Assembly: GCA_037176725.1 (NCBI GenBank)
Contig: JAZBRS010000060.1
Span: forward strand, 51,984,001 to 52,048,000
Direction: 5' to 3'
Source of the DNA: Posidonia oceanica
Lineage: Eukaryota > Streptophyta > Magnoliopsida > Alismatales > Posidoniaceae
Length of the DNA: 64,000 nucleotides
The position numbers and the translations under genes are program-made. Of the stretch, positions 21,604 through 32,245 are shown one piece after another. The notes under the pieces were generated by a model. That model searched no databases, had not been told where the DNA came from, and saw only the letters and a list, made by a program, of their open reading frames with translations. Position 1 is the first letter of the stretch. Every line of letters begins with the position of its first letter.

Positions 21604-23926
21604 CTAAGCCCGTGAAGTAGCAGGTGTGGAGGTGCCAACGTCCTTGCCACCAGACCTGTCCTCCTTCTCGTGCTCCACAGAGAAGTCCTCGCTGCTGGCC
21701 ATGTTCATCTCCCTAGTAGGATCTCTACCCTGTGAAACAGATAGCAGAAACAAAGTCAGAACAGGGGAAGCATTTTTAAACATGATATTTGCATAAACAG
21801 TTAAATGCAAACCTCCAGGCCAGCCCGCCATCTCGTCACATGTAGAGAAGAAAATTATCAGAGCCAGTAAAGAGTAGAAATGTATCTTAAATGCGGAATT
21901 AACAGGGTTTTCTACCTCTTTTCCCTCATATCATCGTAGAAGGCCTTGAAGACCTCCTCGAAACCCTGCAAAAGCCAGCAGCTCAGTCAAAACAGATATC
22001 AAGCAGTTGCATATCGAAGTAGATGACATATATAAGGTGATTTGTCATACCTTAGCCCAATCAGCATTGTACCACATCCCACGCTGTGCCTCTCTCAGTT
22101 CCTCGGGGAAGAGGAAGGGTTTCCCAACCACGCGGAACTAGTTCTGATAATCATCTGGATCCATCCCACGGTGGAGATACCTGGGCAGACGCTCACGAGC
22201 AGCAGCAGTCGCCACATGAGCCCTCGCCCGAGTGTAGGCCACTAACCCCATGTCAGTAGGAGGAGGCAAAGGAACGCAAAACTTGTCAGCCGTCTGGTGA
22301 CGAACCCGCTCTGGGAGGTAGAGCGCAGACTTCTTCAGGCAGTAGAACCTGATCTGATGCTCCCTTAACTCCCATGCTGAGTTCCAGGGAACCCAGTCTA
22401 ATCCCTCGAACTCCTTGAAGGGATGGAGCCCGACCTGAATCAACAAACAAGCAAACTAAGTCAGAGGCTAGCAAAAACAACAGTCATCTACAGAAATTAA
22501 AGAAAGCGGAGAGGAGTAGACTTACGTCCTCCAGGCACTCAAGGTCCAACAGGTATCTGTACGCCTCGTAGCTGAAGATGCCCGAGGCTAGCCTGTGGTC
22601 AGGCTCGCACCACTACCGCGGAAAGGGAAGCATCTCAGGGTGCAGTCGGTAAAAATAATGGCCCCGCACTGTGTGCTCTATCGCCCAATACTGTCAAAGA
22701 AGAACAGAGGAAGTCAGAACAGTTCTCAAACAACAGTATTACATTTAACAGAAGTCAGAACCTACCGTGAGCAGGGGGTATAAACCAACATATGAGCATT
22801 GTCCCAGCTGAACGACGCTGTCCAAGCCGCAGAGCAGCCAAGCATAGCTGGCTCTGCCCCAATCATACATGTCCAGACGGTCCAAGTCTGCTAGATAGAT
22901 CAGTCAATCGGCATGCACGCAGTATCCTAAAGCATCGCAAAAGATCAGGTAAATCAACTCCAAGAGGAAGTGCCACAGAACAAAGTGCGACTGCCTCGAA
23001 CCAATGGCCGGCTCGGGCCACAACTCTGTCCAACTGCGAAGCCAAGAGAGCTGGAAGCTGCACTTTGACCAGTTGTTCCTGGGAGGCACTCTCCCCAACA
23101 AACCAAGTGCCATTGCGAAGCCCTGCGTTGTCTTGCCCACTATGGGCTCTCCTCCGAAGCGCAGACCCGTCAGCAGCGCCCAGTGCTCAGGCAACACCAC
23201 CATCTCCCCGTATGGGAAGTGGAACGTGTGTGTCTCGTGCCACCATCACTCCGCAAGGGCCCGAAAGAAGAGGTAGTGCCCGTGGATGGCAGGAATCCAC
23301 AGGAAGCTACCAAAGGGAGTGTAGTGCAGCAGGAACTCACGCAAGTGCAGAGGTAAGCGCCTGAAATGTTCCAGCATCAGTGCCCAGTGACACCTCATCG
23401 TCTGGGTAGCATCCCCGGTCTGCAGGAAAAAGCATCAAATCAGCTACTCATTAATCAAAATGAAGGACAACTAAAAATGAGGAAGCCCACTTACCGGGAA
23501 GTCCTCCCTCTCACAAATGTGACTGGGATCCAGCAGACGCCCCCCGTGGTTCCCTCACTCCTGCAATTACAGCTTGCAAATCAAAAGGCAGAGGCATTTA
23601 AGTAGATAACAACCTGAAACAAATTGCCATTAAAAGCTTACCTCCTCAAGGATGATCGGCGGGATCGGTCCAGCAGGCTCCTCCGACACGCTCAGGGTCC
23701 TCGAGGTCGGGTAGCTCGAGGTGGAAGCCCGAGAGCTAGAGGCACCATGGCTCAAAGCCCAAGAACCGCTCGTAACTCTAGAACCAGAAGCGCCCTGACT
23801 CGGAGCCCGAGAGCTGGAAACACCCTGACACGTGGCCCGAGAAGAGGAGGCACCCACAGTCAAAATACGGGAACTAGAGGCTCCCTGACTCAAGGTCCGA
23901 GAGCCAGAAGTGTGTGCCCGTGACAT
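21604..23926 (-). pseudogene. Plant mobile domain (PMD, MAIN-like) gene with at least five exons, antisense inside E2
   Basis: Minus-strand exons with GT..AG borders are 23926-23642 (MSRAHTSG, serine-rich SQGASSSR repeats), 23560-23495, 23419-22766, 22690-22526 and 22434-22051. All five join in phase 0 for about 518 codons. A weaker 3' end (about 21965-21916 and 21729-21604) does not join in phase. Diagnostic PMD stretches are LLDPSHICERED, HWALLTGLRFGGEPI, DRLDMYDWGRASYAWLLCG and YWAIEHTVRGHY. PMD proteins (PF10536 type) include host MAIN/MAIL factors and many transposon-borne copies; their biochemical role is not settled. At least five stop codons (exon 2, twice in exon 3, one each in exons 4 and 5) make this a pseudogene, yet the splice sites remain intact. 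It is antisense to E2 and the cargo is much larger than that of E1 or E3. Confidence 0.7.
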
Positions 23927-26670
23927 CCGAGGTCCTTCTGGGACAGAGTCATGCCTCGACTGCCAAAAACAGAGTTGTCGGTGTAGAGTATTTTCACAGT
24001 TAAAATCTCAGAAGATACTAACAAGCAGAGCAGTGGCATTCACTATAAACAAGCATGAGAAAATTCCAGAAAACACCCGAGAAACAGGTAAATTGCAGAA
24101 AGCACCCTAGAAGCGGGTAAATCAGAGAATTGTGTAGATCATGGCATGGATTGCTAGAAAGTTGCATAGAGTAGTGGCATTCACTATAAACAAGCATGGG
24201 AAAATTCTAGAAAACACCCGAGAAACGGGTAAATTGCAGAAAGCACCCCAGAAGTGAGTAAATCACAAAAATGTATAGAGCAGTGGCATTCACTATAAAC
24301 CAGCATGAAAAATTACAGAAAACACCCCAGAAGCGGGTAAATTGCAGAAAGCACCCTAGAAAATGGTAAAATGCAGAAAATTTGCAAATTTCACAAGATC
24401 ATGGCATAAGTTGCTAAAAGATTACAGAGTTTGCATGGATCATGGCATAGTTTGCAAACATAGTGTGAAAATTGCCAAATAACCCTAAAAGTGGGTAAAT
24501 TGTAGAGTTTGCCAAAGTTGCACGATCCCGCCAGAATGTGGCAAGCGTTGCAAAACACGGCAAAGTCATTGAACCATGGCAGGTTAACAAGCTAGCATGG
24601 TAAATTAAATATTGTAAACTTGCAAAAGTTTCGCAGTTATTACAAATTTGCAAGGACTACACAGTTATTGCAAAGAAAACAAAAAATATGGCACGGTTTC
24701 AGAATTACAAAGATATTGTAGTTTATTCTTTTTTGCAAAAATCATGGCAGAATGCATGGGCATTTGCAAGAAAATCACAAAATATGGCAAAATACAGTAG
24801 CAGTATCAAAAGTGAAACTTTGAACACAGTAGTTTGAAGTTGGCATACAGACATCAAGTTCAAGCAAAATGGCAGCATGGCATTTCTGGTTCAAAATGAA
24901 CATCAGGGCATATAGAGGGGATGAAGAGAAGGACGGCCTACTTCGACGGAGATCGCCGTAGAACCGCCACCAATCATGTCGCTACCGCTGACCACGGCTT
25001 TCCCCCATGCATCGCCCCTAGGCACAGTCTGAACACCACCAGTCCCAGTCGAGGAACCGCTACCCCAAGCTGCCGTAGAGACTGTTTGTGCATCGTTGCT
25101 CCCCCGCCGTGGAGCACTACCAGTCGCCGCCAGGCTTGCCCAAGCGTCACCCTCGCTCTGCGCGTCGCCGCCGCTAGCCGCAAGGCCGGCCGCCTACACA
25201 GGACTGCCCCACGAGCCGCCCGCAACCGGCGAACCACTCCGTGGGTCATCACAGCCAACAGGGCTGCCCCTCGAGCCACGCCCTTTCGCATCGCCGACGC
25301 CACCCACGGAGCTTCCCCTCGTGGCACCGGCGCCCTCCCCTGCAGCACCACCATCCGACATCCTCGTAGCCAAAGCCACCGAGAAGGAGGAGGAGTTGGC
25401 TAAGAAGAGGAAGAGACGGGAAGGAGGATTTCGTGCGGGAGAAATGAAAAAGAATAAAATAAAAGGAAGCAGGTTGATTTTGAAAGAAGCAGGTTGATTT
25501 TGAAACCAAGATCAAATCAACATTTCATTGCATATTTTCATTTGCATAAAGTTTGCAAAGAAGAAAAATCAGATGATAGGAGAAAGCAGTTGCATTACCA
25601 ACAGTTGCATTTTTGGGTGGGACCCACCATTTCAGAATTCTCCAGAGAAGTTGGACAGCATCCCCTCACGTACACAGTGCCATGCACGGGTTTAAAATGC
25701 AATTTACTTAGTAAAATTACGATTTGGTCCCCAAACTTCTGCAAAATTGCACTCAAGCCCTTAGCATAGGCAAGATTGTAAAGAAAGTCCCTAAGGTTGT
25801 GATCACAACCCAAGATCAGCAAAATTGCTTAAAACCCCTAGAGGGGGGTAAATTGCAGACAGGCCCCTAATTTCAGCAAATGCCAGAACAGCGCCCAATA
25901 GTCAGCAGTAGCTCTAATCATAATCAGTATCAGTGCATCAATTGCAAACACTCCCAGAATGAGCAACAAAGCAGTGGAGTTAGCAGAATGGCAACACACT
26001 CCCTTAAATTTCAGAAACTGCAATCAAGCCCTTAACTTTTGCAGAAGCATCGGAATAGCCCAAGTCTCGGGCAAATTTCTTATCAGCACCCCTCAGAATC
26101 TTGAGGATGACCCCCCAAACCGGGCGGGGTTGCAAAATCAAAGAACTTTTAGTAGAAATCGTTGAACGGGAAAAATTACAGAAAAGTCCCCGTAGTTTCC
26201 CAGAATTTCAGAGTCTGATCGGATCATTGCCAGACTCATCCAGAGCAGCCTCTCCACGGAGGACGCAGCCGTCACACTCAGCATTTGTCCTTAGGGCCGG
26301 CAGAAATCACCGTGCGCACTAGATAGAGAATTTGCATTCCAGCCCTTGTCTTCCCGCGGAACTGCGGAATTTATCATCAGAGCACTCTACACAGCCTCAG
26401 GCACCGTCATGAGAGCCTCCTCAGTCTGATATACCTGTCAGAGCATCAGACAATCAGTCAGAAGCACCAGAGACCCTTTGATTGGGTAAATTGCAGCAGC
26501 CCCCCTGCAGTTCAGCTTAACTGCACAGTTGCTCCTCAGCGCAGAAGCCGCAACCGTTCCCTCAGGTTGACAACCCTAACTGTCACGAGATCGTCTACAG
26601 ACCTCTGTCATATCACCGGATACTGATATTCCTGTTATCTTCGCGATCGATAAGTTCGAAACTTGTCACA
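23927..26670. other. Region between the PMD gene and the tandem arrays
   Basis: This would be the upstream side of the PMD gene. It holds diverged direct repeats (24033-24390), a GC-rich island (about 24920-25370) with open frames on both strands that look compositional, and AT-richer sequence from 25500 to 26650 with repeated 'AAATTGCAG ... CCCC' phrases. A promoter or first exon of the PMD gene could lie here, but I cannot point to one. Confidence 0.4.
24033..24390. repeat. Three diverged direct repeats
   Basis: The phrase GTGGCATTCACTATAAAC begins copies at about 24033, 24174 and 24283, each followed by AAATTGCAGAAAGCACCC and a GGTAAAT phrase. Spacings are 141 and 109 bp. Confidence 0.6.
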
Positions 26671-26682
26671 TTTTAGCTTTTT

Positions 26683-27563
26683 GCGTGCCTCTTCGGAGCC
26701 TCGCTCGCCTTGTCTCCTCGTTCCCTGGACGAGGACAAGCCTCTTTTTACGTGCCTCTTCGAAGCCTTGCTCACCTTGTCTCCTCGTTCCGTGGACGAGG
26801 ACAAGCCTCTTTTTGCGTGCCTCTTCGGAGCCTCGCTCGCCTTGTCTCCTCGTTCCCTGGACGAGCACAAGTCTCTTTTTGCATGCCTCTTCGAAGCCTC
26901 GCTCGTCTTGTCTCCTCGTTCCCTGGACGAGGACAAGCCTCTTTTTGCGTGCCTCTTCAGAGCCTCGCTCACCTTGTCTCCTCGTTCCCTGGACGAGGAC
27001 AAGCCTCTTTTTGCGTGCCTCTTCGGAGCCTTGCTCGTCTTGTCTCCTCGTTCCCTGGACGAGGACAAGCCTCTTTTTGCGTGCCTCTTCAGAGCCTCGC
27101 TCACCTTGTCTCCTCGTTCCCTGGACGAGGACAAGCCTCTTTTTGCGTGCCTCTTCAGAGCCTCGCTCGTCTTGTCTCCTCGTTCCCTGGATGAGGACAA
27201 GCCTCTTTTTGCGTGCCTCTTCAGAGCCTCGCTCACCTTGTCTCCTCGTTCCCTAGTCCAGGACAAGCCTCTTTTTGCGTGCCTCTTCGGAGCCTCGCTT
27301 GCCTTGTCTCCTCGTTCCCTCGATGAGGACAAGCCTCTTTTTGCGTGCCTCTTCGAAGCCTCACTCGCCTTGTCTCCTCGTTCCCTGGACGAGGACAAGC
27401 CTCTTTTTGCGTGCCTCTTCGGAGCCTCGCTCGCCTTGTCTCCTCGTTCCCTGAACGAGGACGAATCTTTTTTTGCGTGCCTCTTCGAAGCCTCACTCAC
27501 CTTGTCTCCTCATTCCCTAGACGAGAACAAGCCTCTTTTTGCATGCCTCTTCGAAGCCTCGCC
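26683..27563 (+). repeat. 66-bp tandem array, 13 full copies, hairpin-forming
   Basis: Units start at GTGCCTCTTC every 66 bp (26685, 26751, 26817 and on to 27543). Each holds TTGTCTCCTCGT and, seven bases later, ACGAGGACAA, an 11-bp stem with one bulged base. Because 66 is 22 codons, long open frames exist on both strands across the array; I treat them as products of the period, not genes. It lies in the 3' region of E2. Arrays of this kind in the 3' untranslated regions of Tat/Ogre elements are a known source of satellite DNA. Confidence 0.9.
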
Positions 27564-27565
27564 TA

Positions 27566-28035
27566 GGGCTGGCAGCCCTGACTGCTCGGTCGACAACCGT
27601 TAAATGTCTGCTCGGGCTGGCAGCCCTAACTACTCGGTTGACAACCATTAAATGTCTGCTCGTGTTGGTAGCCCTAACTGCTCGATTGACAATCGTTAAA
27701 TGTCTGCTCGGGCTGGCAGCTCTAACTGCTTGGTCGACAGCCGTTAACTGTCTGCTCAGGCTGGCAGCCCTAACTGCTCGGTCGACAACCGTTAAATGTC
27801 TGCTCGGGCTAGTAGCCCTAACTGCTCGGTCGATAACCATTAAATGTCTGCTCGGGCTGGCAACCCTAACTGCTCAGTCGACAACCGTTAAATGTCTGCT
27901 CGGGCTGGCAGCCCCAACTGCTCGGTCGACAACCGTTAAATGTCTGCTCAGGCTGGCAACCCTAACTGCTCGGTTGACAAACGTTAAAAGTCTGCTCAGG
28001 CTGGCAACCCTAACTGCTCGGATGACACCCGTTAC
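27566..28035 (+). repeat. 48-bp tandem array, about 10 copies
   Basis: Units begin GGGCTGGCAGCCC and recur every 48 bp (27566, 27614, 27662 and on to about 27998), with GCTCGGTCGACAACCG and AATGTCTGCTC inside. GGGCT/AGCCC forms a small hairpin. Two related units occur in E3 near 38210-38290 and one more near 42508, so the unit is ancestral and was amplified only in E2. Confidence 0.85.
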
Positions 28036-28072
28036 GCTGTCTGTCGCTTTTTTTGCCAGGACCCTTTTCGCT

Positions 28073-28106
28073 TGCCCCTGGTATCCCTTTCCCGATACCA
28101 GGGGCA
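28073..28106 (+). other. Perfect 13-bp hairpin in E2 3' region
   Basis: TGCCCCTGGTATC (28073-28085) and GATACCAGGGGCA (28094-28106) are exact inverted complements around the loop CCTTTCCC. E3 has the same stem with another loop at 38346-38373. The right arm with its flank reads AGGGGCATC, identical to the end of the E2 polypurine tract. It could be an RNA structure; it has no T-run typical of a bacterial terminator role and none is implied. Confidence 0.75.
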
Positions 28107-28416
28107 TCTTTTTAGCTGTCTAGGTATCGTTTCTCTTTTTCTTGTGTGTGGGCTGGTAACCCAAACTGCTCAAACGGCATCCATCATCATGCCCAGCGTT
28201 TTTCTCCTTGGGCTGATAACCCAAACTATCCGGTGAAGAGTCCGTCGACTCCTTGGACCGATAACCCCATTATCCAATGCTGTGTCCATCAACTCACTAT
28301 TCATTGCATCATATAACATCAGCATCAGCATTCGCATGAGCGTAGGTTGCATCGCGCTAACTCGTGTGAGGTGTCTTGTCAACCCTGAGCAGCAGTCTCA
28401 GTTCCCGTGACCTTGC

Positions 28417-28431
28417 TCAGAGAGGGGCATC
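28417..28431 (+). promoter_or_regulatory. E2 polypurine tract
   Basis: CAGAGAGGGGCATC directly precedes the LTR start TGTAGACA. The matching place in E3 is CAGTGAGGGACATC followed by TGTAGACA. The upstream context (CCCTGAGC ... GTCTC ... TGACCT.GCTCAG) is also conserved between the two elements. This is where plus-strand DNA synthesis would be primed. Confidence 0.75.
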
Positions 28432-30804
28432 TGTAGACACTCCATTTTTACAGGTATTCATCGACAGATGCTTCCAGAGGAACAGGCTCGGTTGCAGTGG
28501 ACCTAACCCCACTCCAGATCCCAGCAAACCATCCCAAAAGCCACCCCACACCGCAAACTCATCAAAACCCAGCTCATAGCAAAGCCCAGGTCCACCAACA
28601 GCCCGGTATACCCTGGAATGAGCTCTGAATCCAGCTACTGACTTCTGACACAAACTTAGCATCTCTATATAGCGTCATCTCACGACGTCTATAGAAGACG
28701 ATAAAAACCAGCGCCTACCTCAAACGTAGACAAGAGACGCACTGTGCAGGCGCGTATTGCTGGCGCGAAGATCTGTTTCAGTAAAACTGTCAGAAGGACT
28801 TCTTTTGCCATTCCACACCAAAATCCTTTGGATCCGCACCTCCCATTGGCCCCGGCGGATCTAAGTATGCATCCACTCACATCCAGCCCTCACACCATAA
28901 TCCAATGCCAATCGTACCCCTTCCACTACCTTCCAAGGCATCCAAACCACGGATTTGCATCGGTTTGAAACCAACGACATCCATGCATGCAAACCTTCTA
29001 TAAAACACGTCTGTATCCCTCCATTTGTGAGCCCCTCTGAAAATTACCCTTGAGAGCCCTGGAGATTACCTTGAGACGAGCTTTGTGACAGTCTTGAGAC
29101 CACCCAGAATCCCCGCATCCATCGAAATTCCTCTGCAGCCTAGCCTCCCGGAGTCTGTTGCCTCCCACCGAGAGCACGCGCCGACTCTTCACAGGTGAGC
29201 ACCTTCATCACTTAGCGTTGCATTAGCTGTTACATGCTTTGTGTTTTCTTTTAGCATTACTGCTTTGCATCGTCGTTTTTACCGATTTCTTATTCCACTG
29301 CTATCGATGAGCATCTTGTTTTCTTCCCTGTTTTGCACTTGCATTGCATCCAGAGGACCCGTTCGACTTCCACCACTTCCGACCAAGGCTCACAGCGGAG
29401 CTGGATTGAGTCTCCGGCCACGACAGCGGCCGGCGACCCATTTCTTTCCCACAAGCAGCCGTCAGGTGGGGAGGCCATTCCATGCACGCATTTTATTGCT
29501 TCTTTGCTCCCCATTACGCTATATCATCTTCTCTAGCTTCGTCGATCATCACTTCGTAGCTTTCATTCTTGCATATCGCTTAATTGTGCAACAAGGTTGC
29601 GGTCTATTCTGCATTTTCAGGTGCGAACAAGACAAGCGACTAGAATTGGCGTCAGTATACGGCATTACCTTTGGGCATGTCTGTAATGCATCACTATCTA
29701 GCGCGACTTGTCGGCACGCAGCCCGGAACCAGAACTGTTCCTCAACCGATTTGTTTTCTATTTTTTAGAGTCTTTTATGATTGTCATGCATCCTATTTTG
29801 GTTCATCCAATATCTGTTTGCTTGGTTTTATGCCTTGTATGCCAAGTATTTGTACTTTGAGATCTGTGGTCTCTCTGTAACTTTGGAAACGCGTTGTGTG
29901 AGCGACAAGATCAAATGTATCTTATATGCGTTACCTTTGGGCGTGTGTATAAGGCGTCTATATCCAGCGCGACTTGCAAGTGCACAACCAGAACCAAAGT
30001 TGACCGTATGTAGAGTCCTATTTCTCTATTTACTCATCCATTATCATCCTCTGTTGATTCCTGCATCCTTGTTTATCACAATTTACATCCCCGTGCATGG
30101 ATTTCGATGTTTTGATTTCTGATTGCATGCATAGAGCAATGATGATTACTACCTGGAGTTCATTTGAACTGTCGACGCGATGATAGAGCGGGACTCCTTA
30201 GCGGATATTCCCAATGCGCCTTAGTGGCGCGAGTGCCCAGTTTAATCCCAGAACACTGGTAGCATGGCTAAGCCCAGTTTTCATGTTTTAAAACACATTT
30301 CCCTTCATTTATCAGCACTCTGCATGTTTTCAAATGTCATAGCATTGCATCTTGCTTCTTAAAGCATACATTAACTAGCATGATTCGCCTACATTGACTA
30401 TGCAAAAGCAGAAGTGGCCCATGAATACCGCTCCTCGGGCACATGGGGGTGCCTAATACCTTCCCCATGCATAACAGGAGTCCTTACCCACCTCTCTGGA
30501 CCGCAACAACCTCGTGTCACATCCTTTCAAGTCGGATTTCATGTTTCTTTGCATCGCATTGCATGTTTTCCTTATTCGGTTTTCCTCGTCTTCCAGCATT
30601 TAAATAGACTAGGTGGCGACTCCCTTTCTTTTACTTTTTTCCCTCATTTTTACGCTTTTTTCCTTATTCTAGTGTTTCCCCGAGTCGAGCATCCACCCTC
30701 GGATTCACCTGTTCCATGATCCCTTCGAACTGACGATCGGGGCACGCGCAAGCTCTTTGGTAGCGATCCACCCCCTTAAGGTCGCTGGGACCCCCAAGGA
30801 CGGT
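28432..30804 (+). repeat. E2 3' LTR, about 2.3 kb
   Basis: It starts TGTAGACACTCC. The right limit is not certain: homology with the second copy (31424-32245) continues through GGTGGCGACTCC (near 30611) and GATCGGGGCA (about 30742) to GGTCACAG (about 30804). It contains the conserved block GTGCCTAATACCTTCCCC followed by AACAGGAGTCC (near 30448-30482) seen in every LTR of this nest. The true CA end may be at about 30742. Confidence 0.65.
28998..29006 (+). promoter_or_regulatory. Candidate TATA box in the E2 LTR
   Basis: CTATAAAAC lies about 570 bp inside the LTR, and a good splice donor (TTCACAG|GTGAGC) follows near 29192. A second candidate, CTATATAGC, lies at about 28665-28673. Which one is used cannot be decided from sequence alone. 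Confidence 0.4.
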
Positions 30805-31417
30805 CACAGAGGGGCAGTGAGAGCTTGTGAATGTGGCTTGGCAGTCAAGGAAGTAAATGGTTGGCAAGTGAAGGACAGCGAAGGTCGTCGGTGGCAGAAG
30901 GTTGGTGAAGGTGGTAGTGAGGGCTTGTGTGTGCGGGTTGTCCGTCGGTGAGGAGGTGATGCCATGCCAGGAAGTAAGTGGTTCTTGGCACGTAGTCGGT
31001 GGCGGTAGCGAAGAGTATGTGGCGAAGGGACGGGTGTGGCAGGAGGTCGTGACCGGCGACGGCCATGGTAGGGAAGCTTGGGCGGTGGACTGAGTTACAG
31101 TCCAGTCACTGCAACTCGTGGCACTAGACTCAGTCGCCACATAGAGGCACGACCAAGTCCAGTCGCCTGTGAGTGCGGCGCCTGAACGAGGCACTCAGTA
31201 GGCTAGGCTGCAAATGGGCTGGGCTAGTGTTAAGGCTTAGGTTGGTTTTGGAAATGGGAATTTGGTTGTTTTGGGTAGGTTTTTGAATAGGATTTGGTTT
31301 TAGGTCAAATTAGGTTAGTTTAAGTGGAAAGGTTGGGTTTTGGGGAAAATGTTGAATCCGCAGTTTCCGAGCTCGCTTCTCCAAGTTTGATCTGCCGCCA
31401 GGTGTCAAATTGGGATG
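30805..31417 (-). repeat. LTR fragment E6 (5' end of an E3-like LTR, inverted)
   Basis: In minus sense it begins exactly TGTAGACATCCCAATTTG at 31417 and continues with CAAAACC-rich sequence and GGCGACTGGACTTGG-type phrases, as in the E3 LTR. It stops at 30805 where the E2 LTR homology ends. Only about 610 bp are present, so it is a truncated LTR lying between two plus-strand LTR copies. Confidence 0.6.
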
Positions 31418-32245
31418 TCTACATATGCAGAGTCTTGTTTCTCTGTTTACTCATCTATTATCATCATCTGTTGGTTCCTGCATCCCTGTTTATCACGATT
31501 TACATCGCCTTGCATGGATTTTGATGTTTTGATTTCTAATTGCATGCATAGAGCAATGATGATTACTACCTGGAGTTCATTTGAACTGTCAGCGCGATGA
31601 TAGAGCGAGACTCCTTAGCGGATATTCCCAACGCGCCTTAGTGGCGCGAGTGCCCAGTTTAATCCCAGAACACTGGTAGCATGGCTAAGCCCAGTTTTCA
31701 TGTTTTAAAACACATTTCCCTTCATTTATCAGCACTCTACATGTTTTCAAATGTCATAGCATTGCATCTTTGCATCTTGCTTCTTAAAGCATACATTAAC
31801 TAGCATGATTCGCCTACATTGACTATGCAAAAGTGGAAGTGGCCCATGAATACCGCTCCTCGGGCGCATGGGGGTGCCTAATACCTTCCCCATGCGTAAC
31901 AGGAGTCCTTACCCACCTCTCTGGACCGCAACAACCTCATGTCGCATCCTTTCAAGTCGGATTTCATGTTTCTTTGCATCACATTGCATGTTTTCCTTCT
32001 ATTTTCCTTATTCGATTTTTCTCGTCTTCCCGCATTTAAATAGACTAGGTGGCGACTCCATTTCTTTTACTTTTTTCCCTCATATTTATGCTTTTTTCCT
32101 TATTTCGGTGTTTTCCCGAGTCAAGCATCCACCCTTGGATTCACCCGTTCCATGATCCCTTCGAACCGACGATCGGGGCACGTACAAGCTCTTTGGCAGC
32201 GATCCGCCCCCTTAAGGTCGCCGGGACCCCCGAGGACGGTCACAG
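31418..32245 (+). repeat. 3' part of a 5' LTR (element E5)
   Basis: It repeats 30000-30804 of the E2 LTR nearly base for base (ACCTGGAGTTCATTTGAACTG, CACATTTCCCTTCATTTATC and so on) and carries the GTGCCTAATACC and GGTGGCGACTCC blocks. Its first part is cut off by E6. It is followed by gag coding sequence, so it was a 5' LTR. Confidence 0.7.

Larger units (their letters stand above)
16632..30804 (+). mobile_element. E2, Tat/Ogre-like Ty3/gypsy element, 3' half, with antisense cargo genes
   Basis: The element is read on the plus strand. It starts abruptly inside the RNase H/integrase part of pol (16632), where E1 interrupts it, and runs through a 10-kb 3' region to a polypurine tract (ending 28431) and a 3' LTR beginning TGTAGACA at 28432. 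The 3' region contains two intron-bearing genes on the minus strand (19501-23926), two tandem arrays and a conserved hairpin. The 5' LTR, gag, protease and RT are not in this window. The right end is taken where homology with the 31418-32245 LTR copy stops (CACAG, about 30804). Confidence 0.7.

Noticed and set aside
24921..25497. Overlapping alanine/arginine/proline-rich frames in a GC island
   Set aside because: All frames on both strands are open because of composition. A first exon of the PMD gene could be here, but no splice-linked frame could be fixed.
26673..27603. Long open frames (275 codons minus strand, 297 codons plus strand) over the 66-bp array
   Set aside because: 66 is 22 codons, so any frame free of stops in one unit stays open through all copies. 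Both strands and several frames are open, and no family motif is seen.
26640..28035. CRISPR array
   Set aside because: The units are contiguous without unique spacers, in a plant retrotransposon.
28073..28106. Bacterial-type intrinsic terminator
   Set aside because: The hairpin lies in a plant retrotransposon, is conserved in E3, and nothing suggests a bacterial context.
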